NCBI RefSeq assembly: GCF_017498085.1
Contig: NZ_JAGBKM010000017.1
Location: 1-64,000 of the forward strand
Direction: 5' to 3'
Source of the DNA: Psychrobacter coccoides
GTDB lineage: Bacteria; Pseudomonadota; Gammaproteobacteria; Pseudomonadales; Moraxellaceae
DNA: 64,000 nucleotides
Shown: positions 42,314 through 51,600 of the stretch, piece after piece
How positions within the stretch are numbered: position 1 is the first letter of the stretch
Layout of the letters: each line of letters starts with the position of its first letter
The notes under the pieces: generated by a model
Told to the model about the DNA's origin: nothing
Database searches by the model: none
What the model saw: only the letters and a program-made list of their open reading frames with translations
Made by a program: the position numbers and the translations under genes

Positions 42314-42739
42314 ATGAAAGATGTGATTACAGCAAGCTCTAAGAAAGCTATTAAGACGGTAAGCTCCAAAAATCCAGCCTCTAGTGCTTATCAAGGCTTT
42401 GAGATGCTGGTTAAGGCTTACGCAGATTATAAAACTGTCTGTCAGACTGAATACACAAAACGTGAAGCGATAGCTGCATGGGAAAATGTACATCTTACTA
42501 AGTCCAATAACCAAAGAGAGTTTCTAGAGTCTTATCTAAAAGAACGCTTCGCAGAACGTCGTCATGTGATAGATGAGATGTTCGCAAGGCTTGATCAGGG
42601 GATTGAAAATGATAATCCTGAGTTGATCACGATGGCTATGAGCGCGATCGAAAATACGGTTAAGTCTTCACCGCTTCAAGAAGCAGGTCAGGTGTTAATA
42701 GCGATGAATGACCCAAACATCGAAAAAATTGAGTTTTAA
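42314..42739 (+). CDS. Hypothetical helical partner protein
   Basis: A 141-residue soluble, helix-rich protein with no recognised family. Segments include AWENVHLTKSNNQREFLESY and FAERRHVIDEMFARLDQGIE. It lies 17 bases after the glycine-rich membrane gene with AAGGAA upstream, so it is probably its partner (adaptor, inhibitor or co-effector). No Cys, signal or membrane segment is seen. Confidence 0.55.
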   Translation: MKDVITASSKKAIKTVSSKNPASSAYQGFEMLVKAYADYKTVCQTEYTKREAIAAWENVHLTKSNNQREFLESYLKERFAERRHVIDEMFARLDQGIENDNPELITMAMSAIENTVKSSPLQEAGQVLIAMNDPNIEKIEF

Positions 42740-42828
42740 AAGTAATAAATACTTGAGTCGATTTAGTGCTATAAATCTATTTTACTAAAATAAAAACTAA
42801 TTTACTTAACTTTAGCGAGTAGGGCGGT

Positions 42829-43338
42829 TTATTTTTTGCCTAATAATGAACGCAGCTGTTTAATCGTGGCATGAATGCTTTGATCAAGTACAAGTTTTGC
42901 AAATAAAGGCTCATAGCTCTTTGGTAGGGCAGGATTATCAGACAATTGCGGGTGTAATGCACTTTTGCATTTTTGCGCAGTATGGGGGGTGTTTTGACCT
43001 AACACACTTAGCAACATGCCTTCTAAGCATAACGGCTTTGAATATAAGATCGTAATGCCTGAATCTTTAGCGGCTTTAATATCTTGTTGGTTTACAGGAA
43101 CATCGCTATCCATCAAAATAAACTTTTTATCATAACCAACATGACGGCTTTTTTTGACGGTGTCTTTAATAATATCGTGCGGTGATCCGCCACTTGAAAA
43201 GTCTAAAGTGATTTTACTACCAGAGCGCCTTTCATGATAGATACCTTTCATATGACTCAAAAAGGCCTTGTCATGCTCACCTTCGCCCATAACAAGCAAG
43301 GTGGTTTTGTTGACTGACCTAGGTTTGCGCTTTGCCAT
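42829..43338 (-). CDS. rloB: RloB-family (TOPRIM-like) protein
   Basis: A 169-residue protein of the RloB family (AbiLii-like), thought to carry a TOPRIM-like nuclease fold. LLVMGEGEHDKAFLSHMKG gives the conserved Glu region, FILMDSDVPVNQQDI the D-x-D, and LYSKPLCLEGMLLSVLG the usual later block. It is encoded 11 bases after the RloA ATPase gene on the same strand. Paired RloA/RloB genes are common defence-island cargo and resemble the AbiL phage-resistance pair. GGGG lies before the ATG. Confidence 0.8.
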   Translation of the reverse strand: MAKRKPRSVNKTTLLVMGEGEHDKAFLSHMKGIYHERRSGSKITLDFSSGGSPHDIIKDTVKKSRHVGYDKKFILMDSDVPVNQQDIKAAKDSGITILYSKPLCLEGMLLSVLGQNTPHTAQKCKSALHPQLSDNPALPKSYEPLFAKLVLDQSIHATIKQLRSLLGKK

Positions 43339-43349
43339 AATCTAGCCCC

Positions 43350-44552
43350 TTATAGATTTGGTATCGCGTCAAACGCGCCAGCCATATACTTGGCATAAAG
43401 ATTATCGTCATTACGAACCCCTTCCATTTCATCTAACCGCCAAGCTTCTGAAGCCTGCTCATATTTTTCGACCAAATATATTTGATGCTTATTTAATAGA
43501 TTAAACACTTCAGGAGTATGGCAACTAAAAATAAGCTGAGCATTATGAGGGTTATGATGCAATGAGCGGAACAAGTCAAAAATAGCAGGTAACAGTAGGG
43601 GGTGTAAGTCATTATCAAGCTCATCGATAATAGCTACGCCACCATTCTTAAGCACAGGTAGGATGAGACCAAGCAAGCTATAAGCAGATTGTGTGCCATT
43701 AGACTCTTCATAAATCATCAGCTCAAATGATTCGTCACCGACTTTATGAACACCAAAGGGCAGCAGAACTTCCTGTTGCTTCCCTTCGTTTATCATCATT
43801 ACACTTTTTATATTAATCTCATCGATACCTGTATCAAACTGACAAAGTAGCTTTTCTGCAGTTTGTTTTAAACCATCATCCTTAGCAAACAATTCAGTCA
43901 TCTCAGGTATAGACTGGCTAAGACTGCCAAGCCTACCCATTGAGACTACATTGGTTTTATAGCCTTCAAACATCTCAATGATTGCTTCTGCCAGTGGTTC
44001 ATCAAGCAAATTAGCATAACTGATCAAAGAGGCATTTTTTTTCACGTCATCTGCAAGTGATGGGATGACAAAACTGCGATGCTTATAAATCATCTTATCA
44101 CCGTCATAGTGACGGCTAAAAACATAGCTAAATAAGCGACTGGTTTTTTTATATAATGCTTCGTTGCTTACGCGGTTTTGGCTAAGCGTTAGCTCATAGC
44201 GATATTCTTCATAAACACCATCAGTATTTTTGAGTAAAAAACCCATTTCAAATTCAGAGGTATTTTTTTTGTTCAGCGCAAAGGGGCTATATGGGATATT
44301 GTCTTCTGAATCAAGGCTACTAGTAGAGCCACAAATAAACCAGCGCAAAAACGATACTGCTTTGAGTAGCTGTGTTTTACCAGAGCCATTTGCACCTAAG
44401 ATTGCTGTGACTTTATTGAGCCGATACTGGTCATGCTCAGTATCAACGTAGAAGTCATAGTTAGACTCGGTCGGCTGCTTACCTAGCGTAAAAGACACCT
44501 CGGTTGACTCAGGGTAAGAGTAAAAATTATCGAAACGAAGATAGGTGATCAT
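43350..44552 (-). CDS. rloA: RloA/AbiLi-like AAA ATPase
   Basis: A 400-residue SMC/ABC-like ATPase (AAA_15/AAA_21). Walker A is GANGSGKTQLLKAV (near residue 55), the Walker B/D-loop region is GGVAIIDELDNDLHPLLLP, and the switch His is in IFSCHTPEVF. The N-terminus (YLRFDNFYSYPESTEVSF) is typical. With RloB it forms an OLD-like two-gene system (AbiL-like) in which the ATPase is expected to sense and the TOPRIM-like protein to act. It is the first gene of the pair. Confidence 0.88.
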   Translation of the reverse strand: MITYLRFDNFYSYPESTEVSFTLGKQPTESNYDFYVDTEHDQYRLNKVTAILGANGSGKTQLLKAVSFLRWFICGSTSSLDSEDNIPYSPFALNKKNTSEFEMGFLLKNTDGVYEEYRYELTLSQNRVSNEALYKKTSRLFSYVFSRHYDGDKMIYKHRSFVIPSLADDVKKNASLISYANLLDEPLAEAIIEMFEGYKTNVVSMGRLGSLSQSIPEMTELFAKDDGLKQTAEKLLCQFDTGIDEINIKSVMMINEGKQQEVLLPFGVHKVGDESFELMIYEESNGTQSAYSLLGLILPVLKNGGVAIIDELDNDLHPLLLPAIFDLFRSLHHNPHNAQLIFSCHTPEVFNLLNKHQIYLVEKYEQASEAWRLDEMEGVRNDDNLYAKYMAGAFDAIPNL

Positions 44553-44609
44553 AGTCAGCCATTTTTAACGGTATTTTGTGGTTTATGGGTTACAATAGCA
44601 TAATAACGG

Positions 44610-45029
44610 TCACGTAGTATAGTTTAGACTTGTCAAAACCGTCATACTTTCAGTGTTCTCGCAATATTTGATTCGAAGCTCCTTGAAACTAACTTGACCA
44701 TTTTCGATCGCTTGCTTAATAATTTTCTGACGCGCATTGAGTTTAGCATTACCTGCTTTTACTTCAGCAATAAAGGGCGTGAACTGTTCACTGATTTGAC
44801 CTTTTAGAACGTTACGCTGCATGTTATTAGAGCGCTTTTTAGCGCCCTTTATTTTTTGTGCAAGCTCAACTTCAAACTCAGCTTTTTGCTGGGTTATCGC
44901 GGTTTGAATATTGGCGATCTCACGCTCGTTTTGTAAAATGGTTTTGTTTTGCGCTAAAATTTTTTGGGCAGTAAATACCAGTAAAACCAAAGCAGTAAGA
45001 ATGGTGAGTAGTAAAATAGTATTGCTCAT
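44610..45029 (-). CDS. Holliday-junction-resolvase-related protein with internal deletion
   Basis: A 139-residue protein with an N-terminal membrane helix (ILLLTILTALVLLVFTA), a coiled coil, then NVLKGQISEQFTPFI directly followed by AEVKAGNAKLNARQKIIKQA. These two blocks are the front and back of the PF10107-type domain (endonuclease related to archaeal Holliday junction resolvase). In full-length members about 35-40 residues carrying the catalytic Asp separate them. That centre is missing here in frame, so the nuclease is probably inactive. AGGAACC supports the start. It is separated from the rloA start by 57 bases and convergent with nothing. Confidence 0.55.
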   Translation of the reverse strand: MSNTILLLTILTALVLLVFTAQKILAQNKTILQNEREIANIQTAITQQKAEFEVELAQKIKGAKKRSNNMQRNVLKGQISEQFTPFIAEVKAGNAKLNARQKIIKQAIENGQVSFKELRIKYCENTESMTVLTSLNYTT

Positions 45030-45074
45030 AATCGGTTCCTAAGTAAAATATAATAAACGTGTCTATGCATCTGG

Positions 45075-45962
45075 CTATTGCTTTGGTGTCATATCCATTT
45101 CTTGTAGTCGAGCAAAAACAGTATCTGAAAAGGGCTTAAAGTAATTCCATGATTTGTATTTTTGGTTATACTTGCCGCCGCCTTCGTTACGCCACTGCTT
45201 TAGTATTTCGATGACATCGTGGTTATAGGTCACGCATTTCACCGATACCATGCCTGAGTTAAATACTCTCACATCTACCCAACTGTGCTTGATCGTAAAG
45301 CGATAAGTGCTATAACCCTTATCAAAGCTTTCATTGCCATCTTCTTCAGTGATTGTTTGGCAGTTATAGATAGGTTCAGCTGATAGAGTAGGCGCTGAAA
45401 AAGTACTTGGTTCAGGGAATACCCATTGTTTATTATTCACACAGTCTAAAATGTAGTCTTTCGCTTCAGTGCTTGGCAGCTCCATATCCTGTTTAAGAAT
45501 CTCACGCAAGTCGATCTCTATCGTCTTGATACCAAGCTGCTTAATAAAAGCAGATTTATCCGCATCGATAAATGACGTTACTGCCACTTCGATAAACATT
45601 ATCTCGTCATTAATAGTCGCTACTAAATCAGGTCTTATAACTCCAATTGCTTGTTCTGCGACCAGATGATCAAACTGCCAAGTCTTATCATCATCATTTT
45701 GTTCATCAGGTAATGCTGGTAGTGTTAAATATTTCTCTTCCATAATGACTTGTTTGGCAAACTTGTGTAGGATACTTTCAGGGTGAATCGTACAGCTTTC
45801 TTTATTGCTAAGGTGTGCGAAATGATGTTCGTTTTTATCACCTTTACGAGCCACCACAGGCTCCGCGCACTCAAAGCAAAAACACATACAAGCCAGCCCT
45901 CGCTCGACTTGCTTAACGTTGACGATTTGCTTTTCCTCATTAACAGCGATTGACATTGACAT
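45075..45962 (-). CDS. CoiA-like competence/nuclease protein
   Basis: A 295-residue protein. The N-terminal zinc-ribbon-like block (CFCFECAEPVVARKGDKNEH then HFAHLS) is typical of CoiA-like proteins. The central RPDLVATINDEIMFIEVAV gives the D...E-x-V of a PD-(D/E)xK-like nuclease. The C-terminal ~90 residues (RFTIKHSWVDVRVF ... WNYFKPFSDTVF) are not recognised. ATG 45962 is chosen because AAAGGATGG lies at good distance; ATG 45971 would overlap it. It may process DNA for the island, or be defence cargo. Confidence 0.68.
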   Translation of the reverse strand: MSMSIAVNEEKQIVNVKQVERGLACMCFCFECAEPVVARKGDKNEHHFAHLSNKESCTIHPESILHKFAKQVIMEEKYLTLPALPDEQNDDDKTWQFDHLVAEQAIGVIRPDLVATINDEIMFIEVAVTSFIDADKSAFIKQLGIKTIEIDLREILKQDMELPSTEAKDYILDCVNNKQWVFPEPSTFSAPTLSAEPIYNCQTITEEDGNESFDKGYSTYRFTIKHSWVDVRVFNSGMVSVKCVTYNHDVIEILKQWRNEGGGKYNQKYKSWNYFKPFSDTVFARLQEMDMTPKQ

Positions 45963-46073
45963 AGTTACCATCCTTTTGTTAGTTGTTTAGGAGTGAGGTA
46001 ACTATGCGCGGAAATTTAGTTTTAAAACAGGCTGCTATAGGGATGTTAACAGGGGTTTAAACGGTAAATTTTT

Positions 46074-47138
46074 ATGAAAAACAATCACTTGATAGTATTC
46101 AATGAATTGTATAATCAGTTGTTAAACTATCCCCGTGATACGCTTTGGAATACGTATTTAAAAACTATCGTCAGTGAGCAGCTAAGAAAAATCGAGTATT
46201 CGGACGAAGCGTTTGAGCCTGAAAAGCTATCGAGACAGCAAATTTATGCCAAAGCAAAAAACATCGATGAAAAAAATGTAGACAGTCAAACTGCTAAAAA
46301 TGCAGTTAAAACGACAAAGCTAAAATCGACTTTGGAAGCGTTCATTAACGATCAGCCGGACTGTAAAAAGGCGTTTATAGAACTAGGGTATAAGCCAATA
46401 ATTGTCACATCGGCATCAGGAGGAGGTTCGAAAAATAAGACTTTGCTATGGATGGATATTCAAGTCATCGAAAATGAGGCAGTAGAGCATATAGATGAGA
46501 CGGCTTTAGTTAATACTGACGATGATATCGAAAGCGTTGATGATATAAGCAGTATCACTTACGAGCGTAAAGCCACATCCAACATTAAGCCATCATTATT
46601 TACCAAGCTGTTTTTTAAACAAGGCGAGCTTAAAGTGCTTAGCGTACGAGGAGTATCGCTCATGCTACTGTTGATGGCTGTGTTCGTCTCAGATATTTTA
46701 ATAGCGATATACGCCTTTTTGGTACTTTTACTGCTGGATGATCTGCCTACGGTCAGCTTGTGGCAAGCCATTTTATTTAGTGCAATGATACCTTTTGCTT
46801 ATATCAGCTGGCGCTACTTTTTCATGCCGTTATACTTGCTGCCTTATCATCGTGTGATCAAAGCGCCTATGTTTTTTGCCAATGTGAATGTTGATAATGC
46901 TGATATCGAAATGTATAGGGACAAAGACAGACTCAATGTTGCTAGAGTAACTGAATTTACTGCTACTTGTCCTATCTGTTCAGGAACGATCATACTGGCG
47001 CAAGGTAAGCCTGATCAAAAGCCACCGCTGGTAGGACGCTGCAAGGAAGCACCCCATGCTCATGTTTATAGCTTTGATCGGATGACGATGAAGGGATGCT
47101 TTTTGGGTGTGCCGAACTACTTATCTGATAAACTCTAA
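46074..47138 (+). CDS. Hypothetical two-TM protein upstream of BREX
   Basis: A 354-residue protein, family not recognised. Residues ~1-110 are soluble and helical and contain Lys-rich stretches; ~120-190 are acidic and probably disordered. Two or three transmembrane helices follow at ~203-255 (LLLMAVFVSDILIAIYAFLV, AILFSAMIPFAYISW). The C-terminal domain has Cys/His pairs (ATCPICSGTI ... GRCKEAPHAH) that could bind zinc. It ends 135 bases before brxA, where some BREX loci carry the WYL regulator BrxR. It does not look like BrxR. Confidence 0.6.
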   Translation: MKNNHLIVFNELYNQLLNYPRDTLWNTYLKTIVSEQLRKIEYSDEAFEPEKLSRQQIYAKAKNIDEKNVDSQTAKNAVKTTKLKSTLEAFINDQPDCKKAFIELGYKPIIVTSASGGGSKNKTLLWMDIQVIENEAVEHIDETALVNTDDDIESVDDISSITYERKATSNIKPSLFTKLFFKQGELKVLSVRGVSLMLLLMAVFVSDILIAIYAFLVLLLLDDLPTVSLWQAILFSAMIPFAYISWRYFFMPLYLLPYHRVIKAPMFFANVNVDNADIEMYRDKDRLNVARVTEFTATCPICSGTIILAQGKPDQKPPLVGRCKEAPHAHVYSFDRMTMKGCFLGVPNYLSDKL

Positions 47139-47273
47139 ATCTTTAATAGTAAGGAACAGCGACTATATATTAGGCTCCCTTCTAAGATGCTGTTAAGATA
47201 TGAGCCGAATTATTGTCTACAGCCAGTTTTCATAACAAAGTTTATAGAGTTCTGATAATAAGTGAAGGTGCGT

Positions 47274-48062
47274 ATGGATTCTGAAGCTTATAGCTACGAA
47301 CAGCAATATGATACTTCTATAAATATTATAGGAAGTATTAAAGAGCTAGATACAATTTCTAATCTGATTAAAGCTGAGTTATATCCAGACATCATGGATA
47401 TAGAGCTGGTTAAGCGAGAGCTTGGAATTAGAACTGAAAAGAGTATTTCAAGAGTTGAGCATGGTGTAAAGAAAGCTTTCATGTCTTTCGTCAGCGAGGA
47501 GCATGAACAGTTTTTTCATAAAATATTTAGTAAAGATATTAATAAAGCCGATATGTCATTTATATTGTATTGGCAGCTTTTAGTCACAAACCCACTCTTT
47601 CGAGAGATAACCAAGGGACTGTTTGTTAAGTATTATTTTGAAGGTCGGGTACATATTGATACAGATGACGTTTTAGGATATGTTTTAGAGCTTAAAAATA
47701 AAAATGAGACAGTAGACTGGTCTGAGAGCACGATAAAAATAATAGCTAATAAGTATCTTAACCTGATGGCTAAATTTGGATTCTTAGAAAAAAAAGGTAG
47801 AAAAAGAATTTTTGTATATGCCACTTTATCGCCTGAGCTACAAGTTATAGCACTGTATTTTTCTAGATTTTATCCGTCTGGAAGTAGTAGTGTTCTGTCT
47901 AATGAGTTAGCGAAGCTAAGCTTCATCTCACAAGATGACTTGGTTCATAAGTATAAGAAGCTATCAAAAAATGGATTGTTTGATATGAGCTTTAATGGTG
48001 AAGCCTTAGCATTTAAATTGAATGATGATATTGAGAGAGTAATTGATGTCTTATACGGGTAA
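47274..48062 (+). CDS. brxA: BREX protein BrxA (DUF1819)
   Basis: The first gene of a type 1 BREX operon. The ~262-residue protein matches DUF1819/BrxA (SYEQQYDTSINIIGSIKELD, LGIRTEKSISRVEHGV, RFYPSGSSSVLSNELAKLS), a small winged-helix DNA-binding protein needed for some BREX systems. ATG 47274 has GAAGGTG just upstream; an in-frame GTG at 47262 is possible. Its end overlaps brxB by 17 bases. Confidence 0.9.
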   Translation: MDSEAYSYEQQYDTSINIIGSIKELDTISNLIKAELYPDIMDIELVKRELGIRTEKSISRVEHGVKKAFMSFVSEEHEQFFHKIFSKDINKADMSFILYWQLLVTNPLFREITKGLFVKYYFEGRVHIDTDDVLGYVLELKNKNETVDWSESTIKIIANKYLNLMAKFGFLEKKGRKRIFVYATLSPELQVIALYFSRFYPSGSSSVLSNELAKLSFISQDDLVHKYKKLSKNGLFDMSFNGEALAFKLNDDIERVIDVLYG

Positions 48063-48603
48063 TTATCAGGCTAGATTTGCAAGCTTAGACGATGCACTTA
48101 GAAATAGTGATCAAATCGTTAGAAAGGCTAATGGCGGCAACAGCATCTTGTTCTCTTACCTCCCAGAAAAAGAGCAAGAGTGTATCTCAGGTGCCAGACA
48201 GCACTATGGTGATCAATCTGAGTTCAAAGCAGAGTTTATCGATATTAGTAAACTGCTTGTTACTTTTATTGATAAGGATGGTTGGGAGGATTTCTCCGCT
48301 TACTACAATGACATGAAGCCTAGCCACATTGTTTTTAAATCAGATGATCCAGAAGAAGACCTGTTTGACTTGATTATAAAAGCGATTAAAACAGCTAGTG
48401 CTAATGGTAAGATACCGTTTTTAATACGGAGCGGCTGCCTCTATGGTACTGGAATTGAAAACGTAAATATTATGGAACATAGAGATATCATGAGCCTTCA
48501 GCATCCTCTAGTTATATTTTATCCATCAGCAATTTCTGAAGACAATATTCACTTTTTAAACTTTAAGCCAGCATCCAAGTACCGCTGCACTTTGGTAATG
48601 TAA
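48046..48603 (+). CDS. brxB: BREX protein BrxB (DUF1788)
   Basis: A 185-residue DUF1788 protein. Recognisable segments are SILFSYLPEKEQECISGAR, GCLYGTGIENVNIMEHRD (here a G-x-G-x5 region) and PLVIFYPSAIS. BrxB is an essential but mechanistically unclear part of type 1 BREX. It overlaps brxA and is followed 8 bases later by brxC, so translation is probably coupled. ATG 48046 directly follows an in-frame TTG. Confidence 0.9.
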   Translation: MSYTGNYQARFASLDDALRNSDQIVRKANGGNSILFSYLPEKEQECISGARQHYGDQSEFKAEFIDISKLLVTFIDKDGWEDFSAYYNDMKPSHIVFKSDDPEEDLFDLIIKAIKTASANGKIPFLIRSGCLYGTGIENVNIMEHRDIMSLQHPLVIFYPSAISEDNIHFLNFKPASKYRCTLVM

Positions 48604-48611
48604 GGAAAAAT

Positions 48612-51600
48612 ATGACAACTATAAAAGACATACTTGTATTGGATCTTAATGAAGATATTAAGAACGTTATTGATCTTGAAGATCGGTCAGAAGCAGAGAT
48701 CCAGCAAGAAATTGAGTCGTACATTGTTACTGAAGGGATTGGTAAGCATTTAGGTGAATTTTCTGATGAGTTCACATCAAACATCAAAGAGACTGGTGTT
48801 TGGTTGTCGGGCTTCTATGGTTCTGGTAAGTCGTACTTTGGCAAAATGCTCGGTTATATTATCGATAATCCCATTATCAATGGTACCCCTGCACGAGAGC
48901 GTTTCATTCCAAGGTTAAAAGGCGTAACTGATGCGAGCCTTATCGAAAACTCCATTCGAAATTTAGATAAGATTAATAGCCGTGTTGTTTTTTTAGATGT
49001 TGCAAAACAAAATACGGAGCGTGGTCTAGCTTTTACCTTATTCGCTAATCTATTAAAGAACTTAGGTTTAAGAGACGATATCTATGGCTACATGGAGTTT
49101 GATCTTCTGATTGATGGTAAGCTCGATGAGCTTAAAGCCGTAGTACAGAGGCTTGAGTCAGAGCCTTGGGATGAGCTTAAAAAAAGTAACCGTAGAGTTG
49201 CTGGAGTCATGCGTAGAGCTTATATCGAAATGGGTGATAGCGAGGATGATTATGAAGATACTAAAAATATATATAGTGCTGCGATAGATGATTTCTCAGC
49301 CAGTAAGTTTAAAGAAGCCTTAAACAGTTATTTTAAATTTAACTCTGACGAGACTTTGGTTTTTATTTTTGATGAAGCCAGTGAAGCTATTAGTCAAAGA
49401 AAATTCACACTATTAGACCTAGAGGGTATTAGTGAAGCGCTTTCAAGTGTTAGTAATAAAGTTTGGACGATTGCTATTGCCCAAGAAAAGCTTGATGACG
49501 TTATTAACAACGCAAATATAAGTCGAAGTAACTTAATAAAAGTAACGGATCGCTTTAAGACCAAGATTCATCTTGAATCGACCGAAGTAGACATTATCAT
49601 TCGTAGCCGCCTACTAAAGAAAACAGAGCAAGCTAATGCAGACCTACTTGCCTACTATAAGCAAAACGAAGGCCTTATTAGTAATGCCACTAACCTAAAG
49701 TCTTCATTCCCAACAATAACAGAGTCAGCCGATGACTTCGCCATTTACTATCCGTTCCATAAGTATCAATTTGATATCTTACAAAAATTCCTGTTCAGCT
49801 CAAATGCTTTAGTAGCCACACAGGTCGCTGCTCGTGGCATGATTATTACTACGTTTGATATCTTACGAAAGCAGATGCGAGATAAAGAGTTGTATGCTTT
49901 TACTCGAGGTTTTGAGGTTTGTGATCAGGCTCAAACTGCACCACCAATTGATTTAGTTAATAAGTACGATACAGCTAAAAAAACACTTAGAAATAGTGAT
50001 ATCGAAATTGATGGCGAACAATTACTAAAAACCATACATTTACTCTCTGATTCCGAAGTGGTCGAACCAAACCTAGATAATATTACCAAAAGCTTTATTT
50101 CGGATATAACCAGTTATTACGACTATAAGCCTAAAGTTGAGTCAGCTTTGAGTCTATTAATTGATGCGAAAGTTTTACTATCTTCTAATAATAACTACAA
50201 GATAACGTCTGACCTCGAAGGTAAGATGTTAGAGGAGATGAATAGTTTCGATATCGAACTGTTTAGAAAAAAACGTGAGCTTACTAAGCACTTAATTGAT
50301 TATAAAATATTTAGTCCGGTGGCATCTTACAGTGACGGTAGCGATTCCTTTAAGTTCAATGTAGAAACAGACTCTGGGGAAGTGTTAGTTGCATCTAATG
50401 ATAAAGCGCTAAAACTCATTATTTATAGCTTATTCAATATCAATGAAGATAGACAGGATGTTGTGGAGCAGTTGAAGTTAGATACACAATATCAAAAAGA
50501 TACTATTACTCTGATACCTAAAACATCTGACTTTTCTAAAATAGATAAGTTAATAGGTGAAGTAGAGCGTTATAAGCATATTGAAGATAAGTACTCAAAC
50601 GAAAAAGATATCAACAAACGCCAAATTGTTCGACAGTTTCAAATTATTCGAGAAGAAAAACAAAGAGCTTTAAGAGGGCTGATTGAGGATGCCTATTACA
50701 ACGCCACTTTGGTTTATATGTACAGTGACGAGCTACTAAATATCGATGGATTTAAAAGTATTATAAATACCAATCAACAGAGTGCAGTGAAGAATGTTTT
50801 TACCAAGCGCTTATCTAATCAGCTTTCTGAAAACTTAGTCCCTAAAATATTTAGTACACACAAGGAAAGCATCAGCGATTTATTTACAGCGAACGACTTT
50901 CAGTTTTTTGATAAAAACGGTAACTTCGTTGGTGATAATCTTAAAGTTGTTGAAGAGCTAAACGCTAAAATCAAAGCTCGTTACATAGATGGCAAGTCCT
51001 TAGAAAGTGAATTTTCGGGAGCGCCGTGGGGCTATAGCTATGGTACTTTAGCGGCTTCGCTTGCAGCTTTACTTCGTGCTGGCCGCTTGTCTGTTAAGTT
51101 TAATAACGATACCTATTTTTCACACGATGAGAAAGCAGTGCATGAGGCTTTTACTAATACCACTAAGTTTAAATCTGCTTCTTTTAAGTCAATTACCGCT
51201 AATTTAACGGCCACACAAAAGAGTCAAGCTGTGCAGTTGCTAATGGATCTATCAGCTCAGGACTATATTGATAAGAAAGTCGACTGGAATATTAATGACT
51301 TTGATTTAGCTGAAAGTATCAGCGCTTTGGCAACATATTTTATTGGCGCAATCAACAGCCTTCATAGTACTGAAGATAATTTCGATGGGCTTTTCCCAGC
51401 AGTAGTTAAACTAAAAACCATATTACAGCCCTTTTCTGGAAAGGTGATAGAGAGTAACTATATCGATAAGGTTGAATTGCTTTTAGGTAATAAAGATGAG
51501 TTTAGTAATGCTATTAAAACGATTTTAAAAACGCAGAAGTTTGTCAAAAATAATCTCCCAAAAGTAAAAGGTTTCCAACAGTTTATTGATGATGTCAAAC

